Below are positions 1-12,500 of a stretch of DNA of 64,000 bases, in pieces. Within the stretch, counting starts at the first letter, position 1. Each line of letters starts with the position of its first letter. The notes under the pieces were generated by a model. That model was not told the DNA's origin and did not search any database. It worked only from the letters and a program-made list of their open reading frames with translations. The DNA lies in assembly GCA_009617715.1 (NCBI GenBank), contig VTFK01000069.1, positions 992,001 through 1,056,000 on the forward strand, given 5' to 3'. Made by a program: the position numbers and the translations under genes. Source of the DNA: Plectrocnemia conspersa. Lineage: Eukaryota; Arthropoda; Insecta; Trichoptera; Polycentropodidae.

Positions 1-430
1 GTATACGGTATACATAAAATTATATAAAATGCACGAACGCCTCTGCTCATTTTACGTAGTGATTGGAGATGATTGAAAAATTCATATTCGTCGAAACGAC
101 CGACGTACCCGCTTTCTATTAGGGTGGGGAGGTTGTTCGAAAAAAAATGGAATTTCATACATCACCCTCGGATCAAACGATCTTTGTGCACAATGATTGC
201 AGAGAGAGAAAGAGAGAGATATAAGTGTAGGTCTCTCGCTAGCCGGAGAACCTTTTACCACAAAAGCTATATACCCACACGGACTCTTGCCCACAGCGGT
301 TGTGATATAAATTATTCGTCCGATAAAATCTCCATACCACACCCACCGTATCCACCGGTGGCTGTACACCCTGTTTTCGACGTGTTTGGGCTACTGGGCC
401 TGCGGGAAAATGATCGTGAAAATATTCGGT
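1..430. other. GC-richer island at the window edge
   Basis: This stretch retains more G, C and CpG than the AT-rich DNA that follows. It contains a purine run of GA repeats (about 199-221) and the perfect palindrome CCACCGGTGG at 352-361. An open frame covers much of it (73-531), but that frame begins at TTG, its first internal ATG is at 193, and it resembles no family I know. I read the block as a non-coding, possibly regulatory island. It may continue to the left of the window. Confidence 0.4.
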
Positions 431-2269
431 CAGAAAGTGATCGTTGCAATGAATTTAACCACCAATATCATAATTATTTGGCAATTTACTGTGTTTATTT
501 AATTTTTTTTAGGTTAAGCTACAATAACTAAATCTGGACTTTATTGTTATAAATATAAAGTGATAAGATATGTGATAACAATAAAAGATTTCAGATGAAT
601 TATTAGCTTTATCTCATTTTTTGCATGGACAGACTTATTATAAATTATAATGCAAAATAATGAATAAAATATATTTTTTATCAGGTAAATATGTGGCACG
701 GGGTTTTAATTAAAATATTATTAATTCATTCATTGTATCATTGTATTTGTTGCTGTGTGATGTAACCAGATTGTTTATTTTTTGTTTTTTGTAATGATCT
801 GTTATATAATTTATTATGGTTACATAGCTATGTTAATTATTATGCTACAATTACACATTGATTACAAATTTTATTTTATTTAAATTGGGCTTCATATTTA
901 CTGGAATAAAATAATCAGTTTATATTAAAGCAACTATGTGATTGCTTTAAGTGTTTATCTTAAGTATTTCTTAAGATATATGCAAAAGTATATTTATAGA
1001 AATATTTTAATATGGTTTACAACCGCTGCCATTTAAAAGACAAATCGTGTTTTTATCATTTAAATTTACAGATGTATTCAAAAGTGGTTGTATGAAATGA
1101 AATAGAAAATTTCGATTATTACTCAAATAACATAAAGTTTTATGACCGATTCTAGGAATAACGATTAAAAAACATTTTATTGTAAAAATAATTTCATTAT
1201 ACAGCATCTAAAATAAATTCGTTAACCTTACTTTATTTTAACGAAGGCAAAAATTATTGCCCAAATATATTTTCTGAACTCTTATACTAAAATATGTTTG
1301 CTAAATGCAATGGAAAGCAGACATGAAATACGCAATAAATTAGATTAAGTTGTTGTTAAAATCAATAATTAGCAATCTAGCGTTATGTTGATATACAGTA
1401 CAATAATATCAAAGAGTCTGGTTCCACCTCAAATCATTGACATTGGTAAAAAAATCGAGGACTGAAAGGGACATTAAACTATTCACAATTTTCAAATTAG
1501 TGTACAAGTAATGATAATTTTTATGCGTATTCAAAAAAATAATTAATAAAAATTTATTATTCAAAAGAGTTTTATCCCTAAAAATAAATTTAAACCCAAC
1601 AAATTAATTTTTCCTGTATTTTTAAAGTTTTCCATATATTTTTTAGTGACAATTTAAATAAGGTAAGAGAATATTATCAACTGGATTATTAAGTGTCACA
1701 TCGATTTTCCTATTATTAAATATTTGATATATTTTTCTTATACAGTAATTTTATTTTGAGTCTTTATAGCAATTTTTTTTGTAAAAATATGATCATTGGA
1801 ATCCACGAAATAAAGATTTAAATTAATGTTACAAAGGCAGTCTCTGAAAATTAATCGCAATATATATTTAAAAACATCTTAATATTTCATCTATTTGAGT
1901 CAAATTATCAAAAATAATTGCTCTTGACTATATTCACATGTAAAATGTATTATTTAATTAACGAGTGCTTTTAATTATGCTTCGTTTATTGCTGTAATTG
2001 ATAATGACGTACAGTTACTAATTAATAAGCAACAATATAAAAAGTTTGCTAATTTGTATGTAGGTAATATAAAATTAAATACTTATATTGATTATAGTCT
2101 ATAATATATATATTTACATATTATCGTATTATCTTTGTCATAAATAATGTTTATACACAAAAAAATATAGTTTAGTAATAATTACAGTCTTATTCAAAAT
2201 TCATAAAAATTAATTTAATAGTTTTGGTCAATTTATTTAATATTTGTTAGTTGAAAGATTAAATTTAAA
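431..2269. other. AT-rich stretch, nothing recognised
   Basis: Long A/T runs with stops in all frames. I see no gene, RNA, or convincing repeat. Confidence 0.6.
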
Positions 2270-2560
2270 CGCAGTCATGTCGTCCAGCTTAGATTAAACG
2301 ATAAAGAAGGTACGTAAGTTCAACCCTCAAAAACGGTAAATAGAATAATCGAAATGTAAAAATTGACGAAAATTACCCTACACAATCAAGATATGGGTGT
2401 AAAAGTCGTTATTAGAAAATGCGAACAGATTAAACTCGTTTCGATGGTTTGTACGATAAAACGGTTAAATTTCGTGCGATTAACTCGTCGAAAAGATTTG
2501 TGTGTGTATTTGAGTTTATTTAACGAGCAAATATTTTCAGAATTTGTATAAGTATTTGCA
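2270..2560. other. small CpG-retaining block
   Basis: About 290 bp with scattered CpG (for example around CGTTATT, CGATGG and CGTCGAAAAG), unlike both flanks. A 62-codon frame starts at a non-ATG codon at 2363; it has no recognisable domain and is treated as chance. Possible conserved non-coding element. Confidence 0.3.
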
Positions 2561-3272
2561 CAATGCAATAAAGAAAAAACTTAATTAGATTTATGGCGCA
2601 AAAGTATTTTATACGACTGATGAATATGTTGCACGTGAAAAAATAAAATAATCGATTGAGGATATCTTTATTTATTGAGAATTTTTTTACAGATTTGTTA
2701 ATGTCTGACTATCTTAAATGTTCATTTAAACGTATTATTAATATAAATCAAGAGGTCATTGTTTTTTGATCTTTGGCAATGCATAAAAGTAAAATATATT
2801 TATAAAAAGGAACTGTGCATTAGGAACTGTGACAAGTTGTATTTCTTTCTTACAATGACTTATTATTTTGTGTTTATTGTAATAATACAATATATTATTT
2901 ATTTTTACCAGTTAGGCAACGATGCTCTAAATTTAATTTCAGTTAATTATTAAATATATACTAACATTATATTATATAAATAATATTTTTTTTTCTAAAA
3001 GGTAAAACCATTTTTTAATAAAATATAATGAAACATTTACTATTTAATTACGATTTTAAGAACATTTAATTAACCAACAATTTATAAAACAACGCCGAAT
3101 TTAATACAAACCATTCGACCCACAAACCACTTTCTACCGTAAAGCAAACCGACAGTTAAATTGCAACCAAATTTTATTTCATCAAATAATATATGAAACA
3201 ATTTTTTTTATGCTTATTTTTTATGTATTATATATTATAAAAAAATGTAATACATCAAAACAGAAAAGAGCA
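2561..3272. other. AT-rich stretch, nothing recognised
   Basis: AT-dominated. From about 3090 to 3170 it becomes C-richer on the + strand, leading into the hairpin and the island that follow. No gene seen. Confidence 0.5.
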
Positions 3273-3308
3273 TAAGCGGATTACAGCTAATTAATTATCA
3301 TCCGCTTA
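3273..3308. repeat. inverted repeat, 9-bp perfect arms
   Basis: TAAGCGGAT at 3273-3281 is matched by ATCCGCTTA at 3300-3308, with 18 nt between. The arms hold the only CpGs nearby. The loop contains TAATTAATTA-type homeodomain cores. It could be a paired binding site or a small hairpin. Confidence 0.4.
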
Positions 3309-3419
3309 CAATTAATGCTAACGATAGTAATCGTCTTTAGCGAAAAACGGTTCAAGTTGAAGATTAAATCTGTCTGAGTTTCGAGTTTTATTTTCGGAAT
3401 TTATTATAATTATTATCGT

Positions 3420-3625
3420 TCCAGCGGCAAGACAAATATTCAAATTTGAGGGGCTGCCATCTGGTCCAGCTCTGGTCGACAATTAGCAATTCTTCTTCGC
3501 GTTAATATTTTTCTGCCACCTGAGTTTACCGCAATTAATCAAATTTTACGGATTTTCCGGTTTTCCCCGCAAACTTTCACCGGTGACCTTTCAACCGACC
3601 CCCGAAATAAAGGCGAAAATATTTA
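3420..3625. other. GC-richer island
   Basis: CpG-retaining island with TTATCGTTCCAGC (3414-3426), a word nearly repeated in the 48.2-kb island. It also carries a C-rich TTTTCCCCGC word and CACCGGTGACC. No coding frame. Candidate regulatory element. Confidence 0.4.
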
Positions 3626-3989
3626 AATTTATGTTTAATGAAATTAACCGGAATGTTTTCGTGCATTATAATATTATATGGGAATTTGGGAGTTTGTTGA
3701 GACGATAAAAGTAACGACCGCTTGAAATAAAGGCGAAGAATATTTAAAAAAAGGTTTTTTAAATGGAATTCATTATCATGCATAATGTTTGTGTTATTGT
3801 TATATAGATAAGCCGAAAACACTTAAAATTAATTTGGTAAAGTGTTTACAAATATTTGCTTTTAAAACCTAAGATTAAAATCGAATTATATTTATTTGTT
3901 TTTATATAAAACATATTAAATAAGTTTATATTTGGTGATCAAATAATTTTGGTCACTCTAAGCAAAATCAGAAGAATTATTATTTAGAA
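3626..3989. other. AT-rich stretch, nothing recognised
   Basis: AT-dominated, stops in every frame apart from an 81-codon minus frame (3577-3822) of no recognisable family. Confidence 0.5.
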
Positions 3990-4030
3990 CAGAGGTTCTC
4001 AAACTTATTAAGCCAGCTCTCTAATTTTTA
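3990..4030 (+). mobile_element. hAT-like terminal sequence (fragment)
   Basis: The sequence beginning CAGAGGTTCTCAAACTT (3990-4006) closely resembles the terminal inverted repeats of a common hAT superfamily group (CAG-GGTTCTCAAACT type). I found no opposite terminus and no transposase within the next kilobases, so at most one end of an old element is preserved. The similarity is from memory of the family. An 8-bp target duplication cannot be shown with one end. Confidence 0.35.
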
Positions 4031-6840
4031 GATATAAAAATGCTCAAACACCCGCCTGAAAATCTACATTATATAATTATACAAACATGCAGCTGCTTTT
4101 AGGAATTGGTTATTTTTTTCATAATAAAATTTTCAATATCTCGAAAAATTATCATAAATTAAAAAAAAAATACTTAAATATGTAATTATAATATTACAGT
4201 ATATTATTGTAGATATCTTTAAACAAGTAAAATATTTTTATTCAACTATGTAATTTTTAATATCAATAGTTATTAAAACATTAAAGAACTAATTAAATGG
4301 TAAAACATTTATTATTTTACGTTTCTATTTTAGAACAAAACTTAAAGTCATTATTTTTTGAAAGTGAAAGATTAGGGATTTTTCTAATAGGTATTTAATT
4401 ATTGACATTATTGTATTGCCTATGCTTGCCTATTTCTCTTTCTATTGCCAGTTAAAAATTTTTGCTTAGCTCTTAAATAGTTTCAACAATTTTAAAACCC
4501 TAATAACTTTTTTCTACTAAAAAACTCTACAGTAATTAAAAAACTAAGTTTTAAATACTCTTTCAAGAATAATTAAATTCTCTTTGTTCCACAAATCACT
4601 GAAATTTAATTAATTTCAAAAGTTAATTTTTAACATATTGGCTAATTCATAAAAAGTAGTCTAGCATCACTTGACTTAAAAAGAATTAAATACACACATT
4701 TGAAAAAAAATCATTAGTAAAGAAAAATATTAATAAATAAAAAAAAATTTTATATCACCAAAAAAAAAATATGGCTAAATAATGTAGTTAAGACATTTTT
4801 TTGCTATCGAATACTTCTGACTTCTATTAAAAGCTTCTAAGAAAGCATGTATGTTTAATGTTTTATCATATAGAACGGACACACCCTTTCTTATGCATCA
4901 ATTAAAAAAATTCAAACATTTAAAAATATTTAAACAATTTTAATCTCCACCAAAAACGTAATTAAAATTTGTATAAAACAATTATTTTAACCTTTTAATA
5001 ATACTATACTAGCTAGAGTACATTTATTTATTGCTCGCGCCAATTCACTATTTGTAATAGCCACAATCATATAGGTGACTTTTAAAGTATTCGTCTTTCT
5101 TTTTATTTGCTCGGGAGGGAGTACTATGAAGTGCGATTAGGTTAAATAACTGCCAAAAGAAACTCACAACTATAGCATTATCTACCAAAGCATGTGCTTC
5201 AATTTACGTTAAATTATGCTCCTTCACTTGCATAATATTCTGCCTTTCATATGCGAACTAATGTTTTCACACGTATCACCAAATCAATATAAAACAAAAA
5301 ATATGTTTTCGAACAATATTTTTGCAGTAGTTGTAATTAAAAAACTTAAAGTTTTTTATTTAATTTTATGAAGCTATAGATATTGTGGATTATTATTTAT
5401 AATTTTAATGCAGTTTATAAATATGATGAAAACTACATACAGTAAATAATTTATATTTTTTCATTCATGTTTTATAGTATCTTATTAAAAAAAAAAAAAT
5501 TTGGATAAATTGCTTTACTATCTGTACAAAAGTCAAAAAAATAATATTTACATTTTTAGAATAATTCATTGTTTCTTGCATTAAAAAAATAGAAATGCAA
5601 CTAAAACTAAATTGCAAACTCTAAGATAATATACTATAAAAATCATTTAGTTTTTTAAATATAAAGCATTTAATATATTATTATTTAAAATAAGTGTGAA
5701 GATAAAATATATGTAAACTTAGGGATTTTAATGAAAATTGTTAATAAAAACATAAAATTTCTCATCATTTTTATGTAAGAAATATTCGGTTCTGAAACTA
5801 GCTTATTTAAGTAATTTATTAAGCCATCTTAATGAACCTAATTTAAATATGCAGGGTCATTGTTATTCATAAGACATAAAAATTGTGGATTACAGCAATT
5901 AATTTGCAAAAAAATTAAATTTTAATATGTTTCATACTTTTCACTTTTCGCTGATAAGCAAATCAGTGTTAAGAGAATCTTAAAACTTATTAACTTTCTT
6001 TACTATATAAAACAAATATATGCGCTACGAAGTGTTTTAAAAATAAATGTAAAGGTTTTAGTATAAGTTAAATAATTTTGCTTATTTTTCGTTGATTTAA
6101 TAACAATCGTTAAGTTTAATTAAATATTTTGTTGAAAACCGAGATGTGTTAAGTTATTTCCCATTAAATATTTCATTTCTAAAAATAAATGATATATTTA
6201 CGTAATAGTGGATAGCAATTCATTTTAATTAAATGATGGTTAAAAGCATTTTTATTAATTGAAGTTAACCTTGCCAATTTATTCATATTAGCAAACTATT
6301 CAATTATCTGCAGTATTAATTATTCTCGGAATCGATGCAGAAAATGCGGTACTTGTACCCAGTATTTCATCATACACGTGTGTGCTACATACAATGGATG
6401 TACACCTATAATAAATATGCATATGTATGTTTTAATAGTTATACTATATTCAGGAATGAAATCTCTACGCTACCGGCAATTACCAACAAAGAGACATCTG
6501 CATATTAAAACACTTTCTGGAATGAGTTTAAGTAATGTAAATCTTAACCGATGAATAAAATATGATTCAAATCATATAAGCAACGGCGAAGTTTTAGAGT
6601 AAAATTAATAATCTAGTTTAGCATTAATATTATTAATAAATAAAATATTTTATTTACTCAAATTAATTGATATGTCTTCATGTTATCTTTATAATCATAT
6701 AATTGTTATAATGTTATACTCAAATCTATTTTATATATAAAATTTGTAAAATAAAAAAAATAAATAGGGACTAAAACTTGATCATTCAATTCCAAAATAT
6801 ATGTCTTATTTTTTTAATACATATTAATTTATTTTATTAT
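4031..6840. other. AT-rich desert
   Basis: Very AT-rich with long poly-A and poly-T runs and dense stops. The first kilobase may be the body of the hAT-like element starting at 3990, but I could not recognise transposase motifs. A slightly richer patch at 5040-5270 has no frame. No genes seen. Confidence 0.5.
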
Positions 6841-6965
6841 TTTAATACCCGCTGCCACTGGAGAATTGGCGTGCAGTGAAGCGTAATAAATTCGAGTGAG
6901 CTGCTCGTCACGTAAAACTCGTGAATTAGTTTTGAATCGTTGCATTAGTGACTTGTACCTACTAA
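6841..6965. other. small CpG-retaining block
   Basis: About 120 bp with CpGs and an E-box-poor, GC-mixed sequence inside AT-rich DNA. It is too short for a coding call. Possibly a small conserved element. Confidence 0.25.
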
Positions 6966-7380
6966 CGTAAATATATGCATACACATGCACACAAAATGAT
7001 ATGTTAGTTACATAGGTTTAAAACATAATAATATTTATTTAAAATAATTATATTATTTATTAAGCTAAGTTTTTATGAATTTAATCATAAACTAATTATA
7101 TATTACCTGATATATTTTTTTAATTGATTTAGATAATAAATTTTATTTTCATTTTATAACTTTTTAGGGATCTCATTACTGTCGCGTCTCATTACTTATT
7201 TATTTGCCCTTGTTTCATATAATACCAAACTTGTATTTAAAACTTTTTGAAACGACAATTTTAATTTTATAATAATTGAGTAAGTTGTTCATGTTATAGT
7301 TATTAGATTTTTAAATTTTAAAGGTCGATATAAAAATAGTTGATTGATAATATATGATGTATGCCTTGACATATTTCGTT
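6966..7380. other. AT-rich stretch, nothing recognised
   Basis: AT-dominated, no frame, RNA or repeat recognised. Confidence 0.5.
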
Positions 7381-7619
7381 GATAAGAAACACAATTTTGG
7401 CGCCCCGCGAGAAAACGAGCCCGCGGGCCCTGCACGTTAGAATAAAGTAAACATCGGTAGACTTGCTTACGGCTTACAGGCGAAGCCCGACGTCGGTATC
7501 CAGAGATGAAATTATTATTTGCTCAAAGTTAACCGCCTTCAAAGTTGGCCGCCGTGAATAATAAACACGGCAAAGCAGACAGGAAAATAATATCAAATGA
7601 AATATACACCGTCCTTGGT
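7381..7619. other. GC-rich island
   Basis: A sharply GC-richer block that includes the perfect palindrome GCCCGCGGGC at 7419-7428 and several TTAACC/AAAGTTGG-type words. No open frame of note. It ends directly where the repeat cluster begins (CAGGGCCGG at 7620). Candidate regulatory island. Confidence 0.4.
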
Positions 7620-10330
7620 CAGGGCCGGATTAAAATCATGTTTTTTCTAAGAATCATCTATAAATGTGGTCAATATAATTATAATATTGTGATTTTTATT
7701 TAGTTTGTGTTTTATAACTAATATTATTAAAATAAATTGTGCAGTATTTTTAAATCACCATAATGATCTCAAACACATTTGTAGTATTATGTAATTATTT
7801 TTTAGGGGTTTATTTGACATTTGATATATTATTATTTATTGAAAAAACCTCGTGCGATATTTATTTTCTTTAACAAAAGGCATGGTGTCTATAATTAGTT
7901 TTTTTTTTAATGTGTTTGGGGTACCGGCAAACGTTTATTAGCAAATTTCACATCAAAATGATTTTATTATAAAAAATGAATATGAAAACATTATCTATAG
8001 AAAAAGGGTTGAAAATACCACAATTGTATGAGACTCACATAAATATTTAGGAACTAACGAAGGATTTGTATAAAAGCTAAATTTTACAGATGCTATTTTA
8101 AATGGTTTTACTCGAAATAAATATATAGGCTAATGTGCATGATATTTATATATATTACTACACATTTAATACAATTTAAGAAAAATATTTAAAATACTAG
8201 TTTTGCTTTTAAAAAATATGTAAAAATACTGCACAACAAATTTTGCAGTATTTTAAAATACTACAAAAATATTTTTAAGCATACATTTAAGGTACTAAAA
8301 ATTTTTGGATGAAGATTATTAGACATGCGAAAAATTATTAGGGTTAATTTGACATTTGACAATGTACTATTCATCTAAAAATCTCGTTTATTATTCACTT
8401 TTTTATATACAAAGCATGTTGTCTAAAAAATGTTTTTATGTTTGGTGTGTCGACAAACGTGTATTAGCGAATTTGCTAAATAAAATATTTGACTTATTTT
8501 AAAAGGAATAGAAAAAATTACTTTTAGGAAGTAAAAAATATAACAAATGTATGAGACTGTTAGATGATGATGTTAGATGAATATGTTAGAATTCACAAAG
8601 GTTTTTCACAGTTCACATTCAAAATCGTTTATCCCAAAATAAATATAATTAAAAAATAAGACTTACATATTAAAAGTATTGAGAGTTAATTAAAAATAAG
8701 ACTTGTTTTGTGTTTATAAACAATATGTAAGTTATAAAAAATATGTGTGTTAAACAAATCATATTAAAACAAACTGTGCAGTATTTTAAAATCGCCAAAA
8801 TAACTCTTTGCGCAACTATTTTAAGAACTCATTGACATGCTTTTAGTTTGTAGTATTATGCAATTATTTTGTAGGGTTCTATGGAGGATATTATTCTTGA
8901 ATCACCGTGACCATAAATGATCATTCATCAATAAGGATATACAAAACAATAGTGTAAAGGGTGGGACCACACAAAGCCCTCGTTACGACTAGAAAAAACA
9001 GGTTTCACATAAATATCAAACAAGGATTCTACGGTGCATTGAATGGATATTTCATTAATACCAAACAGTCACTGGAAACAATATATCACCGGAAGACAAA
9101 AATCACCGTAAGGGCACAACATTCCCGTTGCACAAATTGACCTCGGAGATGTCCATCAAGCAAATGTATACATATTTTGTTGTTCTAAGTAGCGAGTGCA
9201 ACTATTGGCTGGATGATCGCTGCATATTGTGATTAGTCAGCAAGCTTTGCACCCCTAAATACATAAGACTGATCTCCAATGAAACACTCGAAGACACTCG
9301 CAGACGCGCCTCACCGTCAGATGTGAAAATACGGCCTAAGACTCCCAAATACGATCATCGCAGCAAGAAGAAGTGACCTCAAGACACTGTCACTGCCACC
9401 TACAAGACCCTTGAGGATATTTCACGGACATAATCTCTGCGCCAGCTTCTCCACCACTGCTCAGAGAAAACAATACTCGCCTATCATAGTAACTCGCAAT
9501 ATATGTATTTTTAACGAATAAATTATTACCAGTCACACCCTTTAAGATTAAAAAACCTTAAATTTATTTAAATTTTTTATATATATTTGAAAAATTAGTT
9601 TTTTAAGGGGGGAGGGAAGGGGCAAAATTTTAAGTTTCACTACTGATCATCGCCCATTTAACCGTCTTATGAAAAACAATAAAGTTATCCAAAGACAGCC
9701 TGGTGATTAATGCATATACGGTTGTTTGTGGTACAAAAGTCAAGTGTATTTATGGATTAGGGAAATTACTATGGTTTAACCAATGATTTAAATATCTCGC
9801 AAAAGACAAAAAACGACTAAATTTTTTATTATTAAATTATTACTAGTTTTCACCTGAGTCTTACTGGCTGCGAAGTCACACTCTTTAGGGTTAAGAAATC
9901 TTAAAGTTCGTTTGACATTTGCTATTTTATTATTTATTATTCAAATTTATTTTCTTAAACAATGGTTACTCTAATATTTTTTTTTGTATGTTTGGTGTGT
10001 CAGCAAACATATATTAAGGTAATTAATTTAATATAGTCAAAGTTTTAATCCATGTATTTCAGGTAATAAAATTAAATATCAAAACGTCACACGTTGAAAA
10101 AATTAATCTAAAATACCACAATTAAATCATAAACATTTTAGAGCTCACAAGTATTTGCGTCTGTTTGTACGTTTGGTATGTCAGTTTTTGTATGTTTGGT
10201 GTGCCAGCTAATGCACATTTTGAAAACAAAAATTATTGTATTAACATTTTGAAGCATAAATAAATTAATAATCGGATACGCAAAAAGTCAAAATTAAAAA
10301 TTGTACAAGACTCACAGGAATATTGACAGG
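7620..10330. repeat. cluster of diverged local repeats, hAT-like left end
   Basis: The cluster opens with CAGGGCCGGATTAAA (7620-7634), which resembles the CAGGGCCGG-type ends of some hAT elements. Inside, two modules recur in decayed form. Module A (GTGCAGTATTTT... to GTAGTATTATG-AATTATTTT) is at 7738-7800 and 8775-8875. Module B (TTGACATTTG... to TGTTTGG-GT--C-GCAAACG) is at 7810-7950, 8345-8475 and 9905-10015, with a partial copy at 10160-10215. An LTR-like copy (8962-9537) sits between them. Divergence suggests an old, repeatedly duplicated non-autonomous element. No coding frame. Confidence 0.45.
8962..9537 (+). mobile_element. solo-LTR-like repeat, copy A
   Basis: This copy aligns by eye along most of its length with copies at 35137-35716 and 61103-61645, and its 3' half with 58624-58903. 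Shared landmarks are CTCGTTACGACTA, GGTGCATTGAATG, GGCTGGATGATCGCTG and GCCAGCTTCTCCACCAC. The family starts near TGTGACC and ends near GGTCACA, which are inverted complements as in LTR termini. An AATAAA-type signal lies just before the end (about 9518). No internal coding region is attached, so a solo LTR is the simplest reading. A second decayed 3' end of the same family recurs at 9838-9892. Confidence 0.5.
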
Positions 10331-10890
10331 TTTAGAACCAAGTAAGTTTACTTTGTGATCTAAATAAATATTTTCTGGATCTTTTTGGTATATAGAACAT
10401 ATATGACTTATACAATTAATACATGTATACTAATTTATAAGTACAAAAAGGTATAATGCGTGAAAATCTATAGGCGCTGCTTAAAGTGCAGTAAATTTCT
10501 CGTGAGCTCTTTAATATTTTTGATGCAAGTAGCTTTGACAAATGGTGAACGGATTTCTTTTAGACAATTTGTCTGTATAAACAACTCCTTTACACTGGGT
10601 ACGCCTTGGTGTATTCTAAGGCAAAGCATAAATAAGTATATTTTATCAGGTGTTTTTTTTTAAGTTTTATATTTAAGTATAGCAACATCTAATTCTGGGT
10701 GTTCATGACTGTTCTTTTGGATATTTTAGTTGTTTTATTTATATTTTTGAAATAATGAAAAAAATACATTACCATAATTTAAATCCTATGACAAAGTGTT
10801 GAAAAGTTTACTAACCTTGTTTGTGGTATGCTTTATAATTTTTTGATAACAAAAATCATTTGCGTTCAAAGAGAAATATAATTTTATTTT
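10331..10890. other. AT-rich stretch, nothing recognised
   Basis: AT-dominated. A 67-codon frame at 10460-10663 begins at GTG and has no recognisable family; treated as chance. Confidence 0.45.
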
Positions 10891-11235
10891 TTTAGTAACC
10901 ACGAAACCCACGAAAAGTGCGCTTCACTTGAGACCACTTTAGACCGTCAAATGTTGGTCCCGTTCGGGGATGTCCGTAAATACCGTTTTTTGCGCACAAG
11001 ACCCCCTTAAACGTGCATAATGGAAATTGTCCGTAGAGCGGCTCCTTTTCTACTTTACCGACCAGAATAAAATCCGATGTTTATTTGATGATCTGAGTTA
11101 GGGTTGGCGGTGGTTCCGCACTTGGTCGCACAAAGGGAGCAACCGGGAAAAGTCAACTGTTTGAGATTCTAGCGTGGTACGTGGAGTGCGTCGGTGTGGA
11201 ACAAGTGGCCTCGTTTGAATTCTTAAACAACCTAT
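10891..11235. other. GC-richer island
   Basis: CpG-retaining block with the NK-2-type word CACTTGA at 10925-10931 and a GGTCCCGTTCGGGGA stretch. The 66-codon minus frame inside it looks like a chance frame. Candidate regulatory island. Confidence 0.4.
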
Positions 11236-12005
11236 ATCCATCCCTATATAGAAGTTTAGGTATGTATGTTTGTGAAAAATATCTTTCTGATTACTCATGC
11301 ATACAGGATTATGAATTTTTATTTTTGTATAAATGAATCATCTATACTAAATATCTCTTCCCAACAAAATAAGCATTGGCGATAATAATAATATATACCT
11401 TTACATATTTATATAAAAAAATATAGTAGATTTCTAGTATATATAAATAAAAAACAATAATGGGAATATATACGTTAATGCATAATAATTGTGAATGACA
11501 GTGACGACCTTTTTAAAACCATAAGAATAAATTACAATAACCGAAACTTTTACTATTTTTCACAAGTCTAATGAATTTTTAACGAAGTTTAACGAATATT
11601 CATTGTAATCGGAAAGCAATTTGAGTGGTTCACCTGATAATTGATTTATAATAACAACACATTGTCATACAAAAAATATTACGCAAGAGCATATTAATCC
11701 ACTAATTTCCAGAATCGGTGAATATGACAAGACTTAACTAAAATTTAAGTATATGTAAACATAAAATGCTTTAAACTATCTTGAATTTTTAAAAATAAAA
11801 TAAAATTCTACTTGTTAAACTATATAATTATGTATCTTTAGCAAAATAGAAATGTAAGATTTCTATCTTATTTATATATACATATATTTATTTTAAGCTT
11901 TTGTATCATGTTCATTATAAAATCATTGTTTTTAAACTAATTATAGAAACACGGTATAAATCGTAATTTTCTGAGTGGAAGCCCAAAATTAATTTGCGAT
12001 TTATT
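11236..12005. other. AT-rich stretch, nothing recognised
   Basis: AT-dominated with no recognisable gene or repeat. Confidence 0.5.
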
Positions 12006-12500
12006 AAATAAATATACGTACTTCCTCATGACGTCAGGCAAAATAAGCCAGGACCGCTCATAAAGCGCGCATTAATCAGGGGGCCGTTAAAAATTCGGGT
12101 CAAATTCACGCGCCACGCGCCGCGGAATTCGCACTTCATTAATAAACACAATACCACCCCTTATGAAAACGAGCCCCCAGAAAAAAAGGCAACAGTGTCG
12201 GCCGGAAGTGGATAATAACGAGGATTGCGGGCTTTAATTTTTCCACCCCGCGGGTAGTTGTCGTCGAGTCGACCCCGAAACAACATGTAAATGAGGGTCG
12301 AAAAGGGAATCGTGAAAATAACACAGTTCGTGACTCATTAAAACAAATTGGGTGTTTTAATGTCCACCCCCACCGCCGCTAAAACCGCGACTGGATTTGT
12401 GTCGGGGGTTGATCTTGAATTTTAGCGCTCCGGGCGGCGGCCCCTTGTATGGAAAGTGCGGCCCTTGCGCGCCAGAACGCGCCGAAATGAGATTTTAATG
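12006..12500. other. GC-rich island with CRE and ETS-like words
   Basis: One of the strongest islands. A perfect cAMP-response-type palindrome TGACGTCA lies at 12029-12036, and an ETS-like CCGGAAGT at 12202-12209 is followed by GATAATAA. CTTGAATTTTAGCGCT at 12414-12429 recurs almost exactly in the 48.2-kb island. Two 61-codon minus frames here (12139-12324 and 12422-12607) are GC-patch artefacts without known domains. I infer a cis-regulatory element; the motif assignments rest on known consensus sites only. Confidence 0.5.

Noticed and set aside
73..531. 152-codon open frame at the left edge
   Set aside because: It begins at TTG; the first ATG is much further in. The product resembles nothing known and the GC-richer patch has few stops on both strands.
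3990..5300. Complete hAT transposon
   Set aside because: Only one terminus is recognisable; no opposite end, target duplication or transposase motif was found.
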